From SSC4 sp964443225 (GTDB lineage Bacteria > Chloroflexota > Anaerolineae > SSC4 > Amarolineaceae), in assembly GCA_964443225.1 (NCBI GenBank), contig CAYUCC010000010.1, positions 1-64,000 on the forward strand: a stretch of 64,000 nt of DNA. Reading direction: 5' to 3'. This document shows positions 17,326 through 24,800 of the stretch, in pieces. The notes under the pieces are model-generated. The model was given only the letters and a program-made list of their open reading frames with translations, searched no databases and was not told where the DNA came from. Both the position numbers and the translations under genes were made by a program. How positions within the stretch are numbered: the first letter of the stretch is position 1; each line of letters opens with the position of its first letter.

Positions 17326-17369
17326 AACGCACAGGGCACAACACAATAACTGTATGTGCCCTGTGCGTT
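17326..17369. terminator. 15-bp hairpin terminator between convergent genes
   Basis: Bases 17326-17340 and 17355-17369 pair perfectly (arm AACGCACAGGGCACA) around a 14-base A/T-rich loop. It lies between the YwiC-like gene and the end of the minus-strand BMC operon. Weak A/T runs flank it, so bidirectional termination is plausible. Confidence 0.6.
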
Positions 17370-17389
17370 CTCTGCGGTAAAAAACTATC

Positions 17390-18088
17390 TCAAATCAAAC
17401 CCGCGGCAAATGTGCGGAGCTTCTCGCCGGCGTCACCCACGATGGGCGGGCCGTGCCCAAAACAGGCGACGTCGACGTCCAGTTTGGCCAGTTTCCGGAT
17501 CGATTCCTTCGCCTGGACCATATCCGGCGTGAACATCGGTGCCGGCAGGCCGAGCCGCTGGCTGCGGTTGGCCATCGCATCGCCGGTAATGAGCAGCTTG
17601 CGCGCCGGGTGGTACAGCGCCATCTGACCGGGGGTGTGTCCCGGCACGTGCAGCGCCTGGAAGCCCTCGACGAGCACCTGTTTGTCCAGCACCATCTCGT
17701 CGACAGTGACTGGTTCGGCCTTGAAAAAGAGCTGGCTCATGGCCATGATGGGGCGCATGGCATAACCGGCGGCCGTTTTGGGCAGAACACGGGCGCGTTG
17801 ACCCTGGATATTGGGGACCTCGGCGGCGTGCGCCACGACCTGGCTGCCAGTTGCGGCCTGAATCTGAGCCAGGCCGCCGGTGTGATCGACGTCACAGTGC
17901 GTGATGAGGATCCGGTTGACACCGGGCGCCGCCAGGTTCGCCGCCGCCAGGGCAGCCAGAATCCGTCGTGCATGATTTGGCATGCCGGTATCGATCAGCG
18001 TGTAACCGTCGGTGCGCTGCCATAAGTAGGCGTTGACGATGCCGCTGATCTCGTCGAACAGCCACAGCCCCGGCACCACTTCCTGCAT
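17390..18088 (-). CDS. MBL-fold metallo-hydrolase
   Basis: 232 residues. The metal motif reads HCDVDHTGG (residues ~64-72), a variant of HxHxDH in which the second His is Asp, followed by HVPGHTPGQ and the ITGDA motif, with a final GHGPP. This matches the glyoxalase II-like/quorum-lactonase group of MBL hydrolases; the substrate is unknown. It starts 2 bases after the stop of ppa and is the last gene of the co-directional run that begins with lepB, so it may be co-transcribed with the BMC genes, though it is not a usual BMC protein. Confidence 0.85.
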   Translation of the reverse strand: MQEVVPGLWLFDEISGIVNAYLWQRTDGYTLIDTGMPNHARRILAALAAANLAAPGVNRILITHCDVDHTGGLAQIQAATGSQVVAHAAEVPNIQGQRARVLPKTAAGYAMRPIMAMSQLFFKAEPVTVDEMVLDKQVLVEGFQALHVPGHTPGQMALYHPARKLLITGDAMANRSQRLGLPAPMFTPDMVQAKESIRKLAKLDVDVACFGHGPPIVGDAGEKLRTFAAGLI

Positions 18089-18090
18089 GA

Positions 18091-18633
18091 TTACAGGCCC
18101 CCAAGGGCAAAACGATCCTGGTACAGCTGAACCGCACGCATGATCTCGGACTTGCCCGCGACGGCGTTTTCCCAGCCCATCGGCTTGGTGCGCGAACCTT
18201 CGAGGTCCTTGTAGACCTCGAAAAAGTGCGCGACTTCGGCCAGGAAGTGTTTGGGGATATCCGTAATGTCATGGTAGTCCTGGAACAGGGGATCACGCGC
18301 CGGCACCGCCAGTATCTTGTCGTCGGCCACGCCGCGGTCCAGCATGCGGAAGACGCCGATCGGGCGCGCCTCGATGATACAGCCGGGAAATGTCGGTTCG
18401 TTGACCATCACGAGGATATCGAGCGGGTCGCCATCGTCGTAGAAGGTGCGCGGGATCAAACCATAATCGCCCGGGTAATACAGCGAGGAGTACAGCACAC
18501 GATCCAGTTTGATGACACCAAATTCTTTGTTGTATTCGTATTTGTTGCGGCTGCCCTTGGGAATCTCGACGATGGTATACACCACGTCTGGGATGTTTGG
18601 ACCGGGGCGCAGCTCGCGCCAAAGGTTGAGCAT
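18091..18633 (-). CDS. ppa: Inorganic pyrophosphatase (family I)
   Basis: 180 residues, normal for a soluble family I PPase. Recognised by IVEIPKGSRNKYEYNKEFG, the signature DDGDPLDILVM, and YPGDYGLIPRTFYDDGDP, which hold the metal-binding aspartates; a KPMGWENAVA segment lies at the C-terminus. It hydrolyses PPi to phosphate and pulls biosynthetic reactions forward. The gene lies 18 bases downstream of the last BMC shell gene on the same strand, an unusual place for a housekeeping gene, and 2 bases before the MBL gene. Confidence 0.95.
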   Translation of the reverse strand: MLNLWRELRPGPNIPDVVYTIVEIPKGSRNKYEYNKEFGVIKLDRVLYSSLYYPGDYGLIPRTFYDDGDPLDILVMVNEPTFPGCIIEARPIGVFRMLDRGVADDKILAVPARDPLFQDYHDITDIPKHFLAEVAHFFEVYKDLEGSRTKPMGWENAVAGKSEIMRAVQLYQDRFALGGL

Positions 18634-18651
18634 GACGTCACTTCTTTCTCA

Positions 18652-18927
18652 TCAGTTTTCGTTCAGTTCGACACTGTCCAATACACCGACAATCACCGAG
18701 ATGATCGGCGCATCCGTGATGCCGGTTACCTGGCGGGCACCGCTGCCTTCGCGCAGGACCAAAACCGTATCCCCTGCTCCCGCCTGGGCGTGATCGATGG
18801 CAATGAAGTCAGCCTCCGGCGGATCGCCCGGCAGGTTGAGCGGCTGCACGACGAGCAGCTTCTGGCTGTGATAGGCCGGGTGTTTGATGGTGGATACCAA
18901 CGTGCCCACCACCTTGGCGATGACCAT
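18652..18927 (-). CDS. BMC pentamer shell protein (EutN/CcmL family), third copy
   Basis: 91 residues, the size of a BMC vertex protein. It starts MVIAKVVGTLVSTIKHPAY and has the family's KLLVVQPL strand, the AIDHAQAGAGDTVLVLREG turn and the DAPIISVIVGVLDSV end. Five copies cap the vertices of the polyhedral shell. The start at 18927 follows AGAGGAG; the open extension to 18957 runs into a hairpin and is rejected. It is the last shell gene in the operon and is separated from the previous pentamer gene by a 19-bp inverted repeat that may set its expression. Confidence 0.92.
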   Translation of the reverse strand: MVIAKVVGTLVSTIKHPAYHSQKLLVVQPLNLPGDPPEADFIAIDHAQAGAGDTVLVLREGSGARQVTGITDAPIISVIVGVLDSVELNEN

Positions 18928-18944
18928 GCGCAGTCTCCTCTGTG

Positions 18945-19010
18945 ATGTCCCCGGCACGGGCCACAGGCCACTTCGCCCACCAACAATCTGCTGGCCCGTG
19001 CCGGGGACAT
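18945..19010 (-). other. 19-bp inverted repeat between two BMC-P genes
   Basis: Bases 18945-18963 and 18992-19010 are perfect complements (arm begins ATGTCCCCGGCACGGG) with a 28-base loop. The stem begins at the base next to the stop codon of the upstream BMC-P gene and ends 17 bases before the next start. No U-tract follows, so it looks like an mRNA-stability or processing element rather than a terminator. Confidence 0.7.
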
Positions 19011-19307
19011 TTAGAACGGCCAGTCGTCACCTTCGATCAAATCGATCCGCTCGACCACCCCCACCACGGCCAGGTCGATCGGCAGCATTTGCGTCGTGGT
19101 GTAGGCCAGCATCGCCTCACGCGCCCGCACCAGGCAGACCAGGTCACCCGCACCGGCCGCAAGACCCGCCGTGTCGACCGCCACCTGCCGCGTACCGCGT
19201 GCGCGCAGGTGTTTGTCCACCGGCTGCACGACCAGCAGTTTGGCGCCGTCCAGGCCAGGGTATTTTTGTGTTGCCACGCCGGTGCCTACGACCCGTCCCA
19301 GGAGCAT
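19011..19307 (-). CDS. BMC pentamer shell protein (EutN/CcmL family), second copy
   Basis: 98 residues with the pentamer pattern MLLGRVVGTGVATQKYPGL, KLLVVQPVDKH, AGAGDLVCLVRAREAM and LAVVGVVERIDLI. It differs clearly from the other two BMC-P proteins of the operon (18652 and 22571), so the shell would have three kinds of vertex. It lies 9 bases downstream of the BMC-T gene. Confidence 0.92.
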   Translation of the reverse strand: MLLGRVVGTGVATQKYPGLDGAKLLVVQPVDKHLRARGTRQVAVDTAGLAAGAGDLVCLVRAREAMLAYTTTQMLPIDLAVVGVVERIDLIEGDDWPF

Positions 19308-19316
19308 CAGGCCGCC

Positions 19317-19943
19317 TTAGCCGGGTACGCCGCGCAGGGCGTTGACGGCATCGATCGCCGCGGATTTGGCAGCCAGGATTTCCGCTTCGGTACCCGACAG
19401 CCACATGCGGCCAAACCGACCCACCGAGGAAATGTGGATGATTTTGATGTTGGCCGCCTTCTCTGCTTCGTTGGCCGCCAGGTTGATGTACGCCGCCGGT
19501 GCAACCTCCAAAACCAGCATGGTTTCACCGGCCACCAGCATCGCACCGCGCCGGAACCGGTTGAGCAGCTGAGCCTGGTAGGGGTCGATGTTGGTGATCA
19601 CCTGCACCGAGGCGATGCCCGGCTTGACGCGGTCCTCCTCGCGCAGCCCCAGGCGATCGAGCACGATACGTCCGGCCTCCAGCACTTCGGCCTGCGCCAG
19701 CGAGTGGATCTCGAACATGCCAAACTCGCGTTCGACGATCTGGGCACCCGGTTTGGCGTCCGTGCTCTTGACCGCAATGTCGACCACCCGAAACACCTCG
19801 TTGCCCGGCGCCATTTCGACGTACAACGAGGCCATGCCCTCCACCGGCAGGTCGCCCTGCGTGATCGTGCCTACAAAGGCCGCGTACTGCGGCTGCATAC
19901 GATCCAGGTAACAGTAGGCGCGCAGTTGAAATTCGTTTGCCAT
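19317..19943 (-). CDS. BMC trimer shell protein (tandem BMC domains)
   Basis: 208 residues, two fused BMC domains. The first (residues ~5-100) carries EFGMFEIHSLAQAEVLEAGR; the second (~105-208) carries VITNIDPYQAQLLNRFRRGAMLVAGETMLVLEV and HISSVGRFGRMWLSGTEAEI. The two-domain length matches BMC-T proteins, which form pseudohexameric trimers with a larger, sometimes gated, central pore for bulky metabolites or cofactors. The sequence looks closer to the CcmP/CsoS1D-like or Haliangium-type trimers than to EutL, but I cannot settle that. It lies between the EutQ-like and BMC-P genes. Confidence 0.88.
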   Translation of the reverse strand: MANEFQLRAYCYLDRMQPQYAAFVGTITQGDLPVEGMASLYVEMAPGNEVFRVVDIAVKSTDAKPGAQIVEREFGMFEIHSLAQAEVLEAGRIVLDRLGLREEDRVKPGIASVQVITNIDPYQAQLLNRFRRGAMLVAGETMLVLEVAPAAYINLAANEAEKAANIKIIHISSVGRFGRMWLSGTEAEILAAKSAAIDAVNALRGVPG

Positions 19944-19966
19944 CGATTATTCCGTTCGGCCTGTTT

Positions 19967-20611
19967 TTAGCCTGTAACGCAAAATAGCTTCACCCAGGAG
20001 GACGTGGTATACGTCGCCTGGCTGCCCGCCGGGACGAACAAGACGTCACCGGCGTACGCGCGCTGCGCGTGACCGTCGAAGGTCACCTCGACCGAGCCTT
20101 CGACCACGTAACACATCTCGTTCACGGCGGCGGTGTGGGTCCACGTGCCGGCGGACGCGCAACGAAAACCGGCGGCCATCCCCCCACCCTGCGCCGCGCC
20201 GATGACTTCCTGCTGCTGCCAGGCGCCAGAGAGAACGGGACCGGCCGGTGCGGCGGGCGCGCGGCCATCGACCCGCAGTGGGCCGTGGGTGCCTGGCTGC
20301 GTACGACCGCCGCTGCCACGCCGCCGCAGCACCTCGGCCACGATCTGGGCTACCAGGTCGGCGGTGATGGTGGTGGTTGGCGGGTCGGCTGATTTGCGTA
20401 CCGGCGCGGGCCCTTTGAGCAAACGCTCGTGCCGGCCCGCCGTCGACCAGGCCGGGACGGCGTCGTGATTGACCAGGCGCAGACCCAGGTCGCGCGCCGA
20501 ATCCAGCGCCAGGGCCGTCACGACATCGTCAGGACCCAGGACCAGCTCGGTTTGTCCTTCTTGTTTGACCAGGCGGCGCACGTCCGCCGCCGTAATGAAA
20601 CGACGCGCCAT
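19967..20611 (-). CDS. EutQ-like cupin protein of the microcompartment
   Basis: 214 residues. Residues ~4-50 (RFITAADVRRLVKQEGQTEL, then VVTALALDSARDLGLRLV) resemble the N-terminal module of EutQ/EutT. Residues ~81-96 (ITADLVAQIVAEVLRR) form an amphipathic helix like known encapsulation peptides, flanked by Pro/Gly/Arg-rich linkers. Residues ~120-214 are a cupin (NEMCYVVEGSVEVTFDGH, AYAGDVLFVPAGS), as in EutQ. E. coli EutQ has reported acetate kinase activity, so a role in ATP recovery from acetyl phosphate is possible but unproven. It lies 11 bases downstream of the BMC-H gene and 23 before BMC-T. Confidence 0.75.
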   Translation of the reverse strand: MARRFITAADVRRLVKQEGQTELVLGPDDVVTALALDSARDLGLRLVNHDAVPAWSTAGRHERLLKGPAPVRKSADPPTTTITADLVAQIVAEVLRRRGSGGRTQPGTHGPLRVDGRAPAAPAGPVLSGAWQQQEVIGAAQGGGMAAGFRCASAGTWTHTAAVNEMCYVVEGSVEVTFDGHAQRAYAGDVLFVPAGSQATYTTSSWVKLFCVTG

Positions 20612-20622
20612 GCGAGCCGTGC

Positions 20623-20925
20623 TCAGGCTTCTTTGGCTTCGCCGCCCTTAGGCAGGATCATTTCCACGTCGCTGTGCGGGCGCGGGATCACGTGGACGCT
20701 CACCAGCTCACCGACGCGCTGCGCCGCGGCGGCGCCGGCATCGGTGGCGGCCTTGACCGCACCCACATCCCCGCGCACCATCACCGTGACGTAGCCGCCG
20801 CCAATCATTTCTTTACCGATCAGGCGCACATTGGCGGCCTTGACCATGGCGTCCGCCGCTTCGATGGCACCGACCAGGCCACGTGTTTCGACCATACCCA
20901 GGGCAATCAACTGCATATTGACCAT
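20623..20925 (-). CDS. BMC hexamer shell protein (BMC-H)
   Basis: About 100 residues, one BMC domain: MQLIALGMVETRGLVGAIEA at the N-terminus, and the pore-loop segment KEMIGGGYVTVMVRGDVGAV. Hexamers of this protein would tile the facets of the shell, with a GGG pore. The start at 20925 has AGGA 11 bases upstream; the ATG at 20916 would begin directly at MQLIAL. It is the only BMC-H in the operon and lies 88 bases after the dehydrogenase gene. Confidence 0.95.
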   Translation of the reverse strand: MVNMQLIALGMVETRGLVGAIEAADAMVKAANVRLIGKEMIGGGYVTVMVRGDVGAVKAATDAGAAAAQRVGELVSVHVIPRPHSDVEMILPKGGEAKEA

Positions 20926-21013
20926 CGTCTGACAATTCCTTTCATCACAAATCGTATACGGCAACCGTCGAAAGTCTCGTAATGGCTTTCGACTCCTCGT
21001 GTTCGAACGATGC

Positions 21014-22564
21014 CTACGTTATTTCATTCAGAACCCGCTGAATGATCTCTTCGATTTCGGCGCCCGACAGCGTACCACGCGCTGCCGGCGGTGCCGCGAC
21101 GGGTGCCGCAGATGCGGACGGCCGTGCCGCCCGCGGGGTGGGGCGCGTCGCCGGCAGCGGCTGGACACCCGGCGCCAGCGTGGTTGCGGCGTGCGGTGGT
21201 GCCTGTGTTTCGTAGGCCAGGCGCTTCACGTTCAGCAGGTTGTGCACGCTGATGTTGTCGCTCACGACGGCACCGCCCAACCCACCCGGCGCCAGCGTCA
21301 TCGACGGCATCACGCCGGTCGTGGCTCCGATCGCCCCCAGCGTGCCCCACGTATTGACGACGATACGGAAGGCAGGTTTCTCCACACCAAAGGCCAGGAT
21401 GACCTCTTCGTTGCGGGCGTGGATGACCAGCGAGTGCCCATCGCCGCCGTATTTGAGAAGCTCGATACAGCGTTCGCAGCCGGCATGCCAGTCGTCGACT
21501 TCGTACCAGCCCAAAACGGTCGTCAGCTTCTCGGCGCTCAACGGTTCCTGTTTGCCCACCGACTGCAGGCGCGCCACGAGCACGCGGGCCGTGGCGGGTA
21601 CCGAAATCTGGGCCATGGCAGCCAGCTGCTGCGGGGTTTTGCCCACCGTTTTGGGATCGATGAGGCTGCCGGATGGAAACAACACGCGCGCCAGGGCCGC
21701 GGCCTGTTCCTGGTTCACGAAATAGGCACCCTGCTGTTCCATCTGTGCCTTGAGCTGGGCCGCAATGGGCCGGTCGGCCACAACCGCCTGTTCCGTGGCA
21801 CAGATCACGGAACAATCGAACGCCTTGGAATTGACGATGTCCCAGGCCGCTTTGTTGACATCGGCACTGCGGTCGACGTAGACCGGCACGTTGCCGGGGC
21901 CCACGCCCAGGGCCGGTTTGCCGACGCTGTGCGCCGCCTTGACCATGGCAGAACCGCCCGTGGCCAGGATCATGGACACGGCGTAGTGACGCATGAGCTC
22001 CTGGGAACCCGGCAGCGTCACCTGACGCACACAGCTGACCAGGCCAGGGGGCATACCCGCCGCCTCACCGGCCGCCGTCATCACGCGCACCGTCTCGTAG
22101 GAGCACCCTTTGGCGCTGGGGTGCGGCGCAATGATCACCGCATTACGGGCTTTGACGGCCACCAGCACCTTGAACATCGCCGTGGACGTCGGATTGGTGC
22201 TCGGCGTCAGGGCCGCAATAACGCCCATGGGCCAGCCAATCTCGACGATGCGCCGCGCATCATCGCGGCGCAGCACACCGACGGTGGGTATGCCTTTGAT
22301 CGATTCCCACACCGTCCGGCTGGCAAATTGGTTCTTGACCGTTTTGTGCTCCGACACACCGTAGCCGGTCTCGTCGAACGCCAGGCGACCCAGACGCGCC
22401 GCATCCTGGTAGGCCGCGTCGGCCATGGCCTGGCAGATACGATCGACCTGGGCCTGGGTGAAGTGGAAGAAAGTCTGCTGAGCGGCACGCGCCGCCACGG
22501 CCAGGCGTCTCGCCTCCTGGATCGACTGCAGATCGAGGTCGTATTCGTTGGAAACCACTGCCAT
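21014..22564 (-). CDS. CoA-acylating aldehyde dehydrogenase of the microcompartment (EutE/PduP type)
   Basis: 516 residues. The catalytic domain (1-~450) has the EutE/PduP pattern with PSTNPTSTAMFKVLVAVKAR, the NAD-binding region, and AFDCSVICATEQAVV, whose second Cys (255) aligns with the thioester nucleophile. A Pro/Ala-rich linker (~455-495) leads to a C-terminal amphipathic helix LSGAEIEEIIQRVLNEIT, a typical encapsulation peptide. It would oxidise an aldehyde, here probably acetaldehyde from DeoC, to acetyl-CoA with NAD+ and CoA in the lumen. It starts 6 bases after the BMC-P stop. The C-terminal position of the targeting helix differs from EutE/PduP, where it is N-terminal. Confidence 0.93.
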   Translation of the reverse strand: MAVVSNEYDLDLQSIQEARRLAVAARAAQQTFFHFTQAQVDRICQAMADAAYQDAARLGRLAFDETGYGVSEHKTVKNQFASRTVWESIKGIPTVGVLRRDDARRIVEIGWPMGVIAALTPSTNPTSTAMFKVLVAVKARNAVIIAPHPSAKGCSYETVRVMTAAGEAAGMPPGLVSCVRQVTLPGSQELMRHYAVSMILATGGSAMVKAAHSVGKPALGVGPGNVPVYVDRSADVNKAAWDIVNSKAFDCSVICATEQAVVADRPIAAQLKAQMEQQGAYFVNQEQAAALARVLFPSGSLIDPKTVGKTPQQLAAMAQISVPATARVLVARLQSVGKQEPLSAEKLTTVLGWYEVDDWHAGCERCIELLKYGGDGHSLVIHARNEEVILAFGVEKPAFRIVVNTWGTLGAIGATTGVMPSMTLAPGGLGGAVVSDNISVHNLLNVKRLAYETQAPPHAATTLAPGVQPLPATRPTPRAARPSASAAPVAAPPAARGTLSGAEIEEIIQRVLNEIT

Positions 22565-22570
22565 CCGGCC

Positions 22571-22864
22571 TTACCTGCCCTTCACGTACGTCAGCTCACC
22601 CTCGACTTCCAGCGAGTCGAGGATCGCCATGATCACCGCATCGACCGGTTTGTTGTGGGTGGCGGTCGTCTGGCGGGCCGAGCTGCCCATAGCTACCAGG
22701 ACGAGCTCCCCTTCACCGGCGCCGACGGCATCGATCGCCACGAGCGGTTTGCCGACGAGCTCGTTGGCCGGCGTCACTTCGCGCACGACCAGCAGTTTGA
22801 GACCGGTCAGTTTTTCGTCCTTGATCGTCGAAACAGCCGAGCCAACGACACGCGTAATCAGCAT
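22571..22864 (-). CDS. BMC pentamer shell protein (EutN/CcmL family), first copy
   Basis: 97 residues: MLITRVVGSAVSTIKDEKL, KLLVVREVTPANEL, the AIDAVGAGEGELVLVAMGSSARQ turn and PVDAVIMAILDSLEVEGE. The ATG at 22864 follows GAGG; a GTG five codons upstream is possible but overlaps that site. It is separate in sequence and in position from the two other pentamer genes at the end of the operon, lying between the 83-residue protein and the dehydrogenase. Confidence 0.92.
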   Translation of the reverse strand: MLITRVVGSAVSTIKDEKLTGLKLLVVREVTPANELVGKPLVAIDAVGAGEGELVLVAMGSSARQTTATHNKPVDAVIMAILDSLEVEGELTYVKGR

Positions 22865-22911
22865 AATCAACCTCGTCACGTACTGCTCTGCGGGCGGCGG
22901 CCACTCCTGGT

Positions 22912-23163
22912 TCAGAAGTGGCGCAGGCGGCAGCGGGGATGGTTCATGATTTCATCGAGTTCGTATTTGTCGAGCTGCAGGGCATGGGCCAGGGACGTCA
23001 CCGTGACAAAGTCGGTGCGCTGCAGTTTGCCCACCGCCGCACGCTCGTCGGTTGAAAGGCTTTGCATGGCCACCGTTCCGCCTGGATCTGCCAGCAGTTT
23101 GTTCTGGCAGTCGAGGCACTGCCAGGCGTGTCCGGCGATGATCAACAGGTTCTGGCTGCGCAT
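22912..23163 (-). CDS. Small protein of the BMC operon, function unknown
   Basis: 83 residues beginning MRSQNLLIIAGHAWQCLDCQ. It has one CxxC pair and a further Cys/His near the end (NHPRCRLRHF), and a helical centre. No BMC domain, signal peptide or enzyme motif is visible, and I do not recognise a family. GAGGACC lies before the ATG at 23163. It is tightly packed between deoC (13 bases) and a pentamer gene, so it is probably a functional part of the system, perhaps a small metal-binding or assembly factor (inference). Confidence 0.6.
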   Translation of the reverse strand: MRSQNLLIIAGHAWQCLDCQNKLLADPGGTVAMQSLSTDERAAVGKLQRTDFVTVTSLAHALQLDKYELDEIMNHPRCRLRHF

Positions 23164-23176
23164 GATCGGGTCCTCT

Positions 23177-24058
23177 CTAGCGGATCGCAGCCGCTTCGGA
23201 CAAAATTTTGACGCTGGCGCTGGCACCAATGCGTGTGGCGCCCGCGGCGATCATTTCGCGTGCATCGGCGGCCGAGCGGATACCACCCGACGCTTTCACA
23301 CCGACGTCTGGCCCGACGACGCGCCGCATCAGGGCTACGTCCGCCGCCGTGGCACCGCCGCCGGCAAAACCGGTCGACGTCTTGACGTAGTCGGCGCCGG
23401 CCGCCTTGGAGAGGGCCGATGCTTCGACCTTCTCCTCCTCGGTGAGCAGCGATGCCTCGATGATCACCTTGACCAGCGCACCGCTGTCATGCGATATCCG
23501 CACGACACTGCTGATGTCGTGGGCCACCCACCGATAGTCGCGCGACTTGAGCGCACCGATGTTGATCACCATATCGATCTCGCTGGCACCGGCGGCAATG
23601 CAGCGCTGGGTTTCGAACGCCTTGACCTCGGCCAGGGTGGCACCGAGGGGAAATCCAATCACGGTGCACACCGCCACGCGGCTGCCGCGCAATTCGTCGG
23701 CGGCCAGGGGAACCCAAGCCGGGTTGACGCAGACCGAGGCAAAGTGGTGCTGGCGCGCCTCCTGGCACAGCTGTGTGATCTGGTCGGCACTGGCCTCAGG
23801 TTTGAGCAGGGTATGGTCGATCATGCCGGCCAGGTCGGGAGCCACCCCGCGCACACCCGGCACGCTGCTGAGCCGTGCCGCCCCCACGCGGACCAGGGTC
23901 CGGCAGTCATCGGGGCAGGTTTGCACACACATGCCGGCACAGCCGTGCCCGCATCCGTCGCACCCGTTGTCCTGGTCCAGAAGCGACAGCACGTGTTCGG
24001 TAATCTGCGCGATCAATTCTGCATGGTTGTTCGAGCGGCTGCGCGCCACGTGAGTCAT
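23177..24058 (-). CDS. deoC: Deoxyribose-phosphate aldolase with N-terminal targeting and Cys-rich extension
   Basis: 293 residues. The aldolase barrel spans ~78-293 with the family residues Asp162 (EIDMVIN), the Schiff-base Lys226 (GADYVKTSTGF) and Lys255 (GVKASGGIRS). DeoC splits 2-deoxyribose-5-phosphate into acetaldehyde and glyceraldehyde-3-phosphate. The first ~75 residues are extra: HAELIAQITEHVLSLLDQ (12-29) looks like an encapsulation helix, followed by six cysteines at 33, 36, 40, 44, 48 and 52 in C-x2-C-x3-C-x3-C-x3-C-x3-C spacing. The ATG at 24058 overlaps the rpiB stop by 4 bp; the longer open frame to 24253 is a shadow of rpiB. Confidence 0.93.
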   Translation of the reverse strand: MTHVARSRSNNHAELIAQITEHVLSLLDQDNGCDGCGHGCAGMCVQTCPDDCRTLVRVGAARLSSVPGVRGVAPDLAGMIDHTLLKPEASADQITQLCQEARQHHFASVCVNPAWVPLAADELRGSRVAVCTVIGFPLGATLAEVKAFETQRCIAAGASEIDMVINIGALKSRDYRWVAHDISSVVRISHDSGALVKVIIEASLLTEEEKVEASALSKAAGADYVKTSTGFAGGGATAADVALMRRVVGPDVGVKASGGIRSAADAREMIAAGATRIGASASVKILSEAAAIR

Positions 24059-24777
24059 CCTTTCAAATACCGCTGTTCGATTTGCATGATCTTTTCCACG
24101 CGCCGCGCATGGCGTCCGCTGGCCCACGCGGTGTCCAGCCAGGCTTTGACGATCTGCCGCGCCAGTTGGGGCCCGATCAGCCCCGCACCCAGGGTCAGCA
24201 CATTGGCATGGTTGTGCTCGCGGCTGTTCTGTGCCGAAGAAATGTCGTAACACAGGGCGGCGCGGATGCCTGGCACTTTGTTGGCCACCATGGCCGAGCC
24301 GATGCCGGCCCCGTCGATGACGATGGCAGCCTCGACGCTGCCCGTCGACACCAGGCGCGCGGCGGCGTAGGCGTAATCGGGATAGTCCACCGCCTCGGCG
24401 CTGTTGCAGCCCACGTCGGTGACGGTGTAACCGAGCTCGATCAGATAGTCCTTGAGCTGCTGTTTCAAGGCGAAGCCACCGTGGTCGGCCCCGATCGCAA
24501 TGGATCGTCCTCCACGGCCAGTGGGTGACGTGGCTGCGGGCGTGGACGACGCGACACGTGTGCCGCCGGCGGCGGCCTGGACGATTTGAATCTGGCGCGC
24601 GGCGGCCTCCTCGTAAGCGAGGGGCGTCACCTGGGTCGCGGGTGGCAGGTGCAGCTCGACACCGGCGGGCAAATCCTGGATATCGGCCGCGCTGAGCAGC
24701 GTGCGTGTAAAGTTAACAACCGGGCGAGCCCGGCTGTGGGAGCGGTCAGCGGGCGGCGTCGAATCGCCAGCAGCCAT
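24055..24777 (-). CDS. rpiB: RpiB/LacAB-family sugar-phosphate isomerase with N-terminal module
   Basis: 240 residues, ~90 longer than normal RpiB. The isomerase domain starts at ~91 (SIAIGADHGGFALKQQLKDY) and continues with the phosphate-binding ANKVPGIRAAL and HNHANVLTLG segments. At the position of the usual catalytic Cys (CGTGIG in E. coli RpiB) this protein reads DGAGIG, with Asp155. The N-terminal module (~20-66, LLSAADIQDLPAGVELHLPP, then VTPLAYEEAAARQIQIV) matches the N-terminus of the EutQ-like protein in the same operon. It may interconvert ribose-5-phosphate and ribulose-5-phosphate or act on another pentose phosphate. It is 23 bases downstream of lepB and overlaps deoC by 4 bp. 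Confidence 0.88.
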   Translation of the reverse strand: MAAGDSTPPADRSHSRARPVVNFTRTLLSAADIQDLPAGVELHLPPATQVTPLAYEEAAARQIQIVQAAAGGTRVASSTPAATSPTGRGGRSIAIGADHGGFALKQQLKDYLIELGYTVTDVGCNSAEAVDYPDYAYAAARLVSTGSVEAAIVIDGAGIGSAMVANKVPGIRAALCYDISSAQNSREHNHANVLTLGAGLIGPQLARQIVKAWLDTAWASGRHARRVEKIMQIEQRYLKG

Positions 24778-24800
24778 GGGTCCTCACAGCGGTAGATGCA

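Noticed and set aside
20999..24250. 1083-codon open frame on the plus strand
   Set aside because: It is antisense to the dehydrogenase-BMC-P-deoC genes, has low-complexity His/Arg/Gly-rich composition and no family motif; long antisense frames are expected at this GC content.
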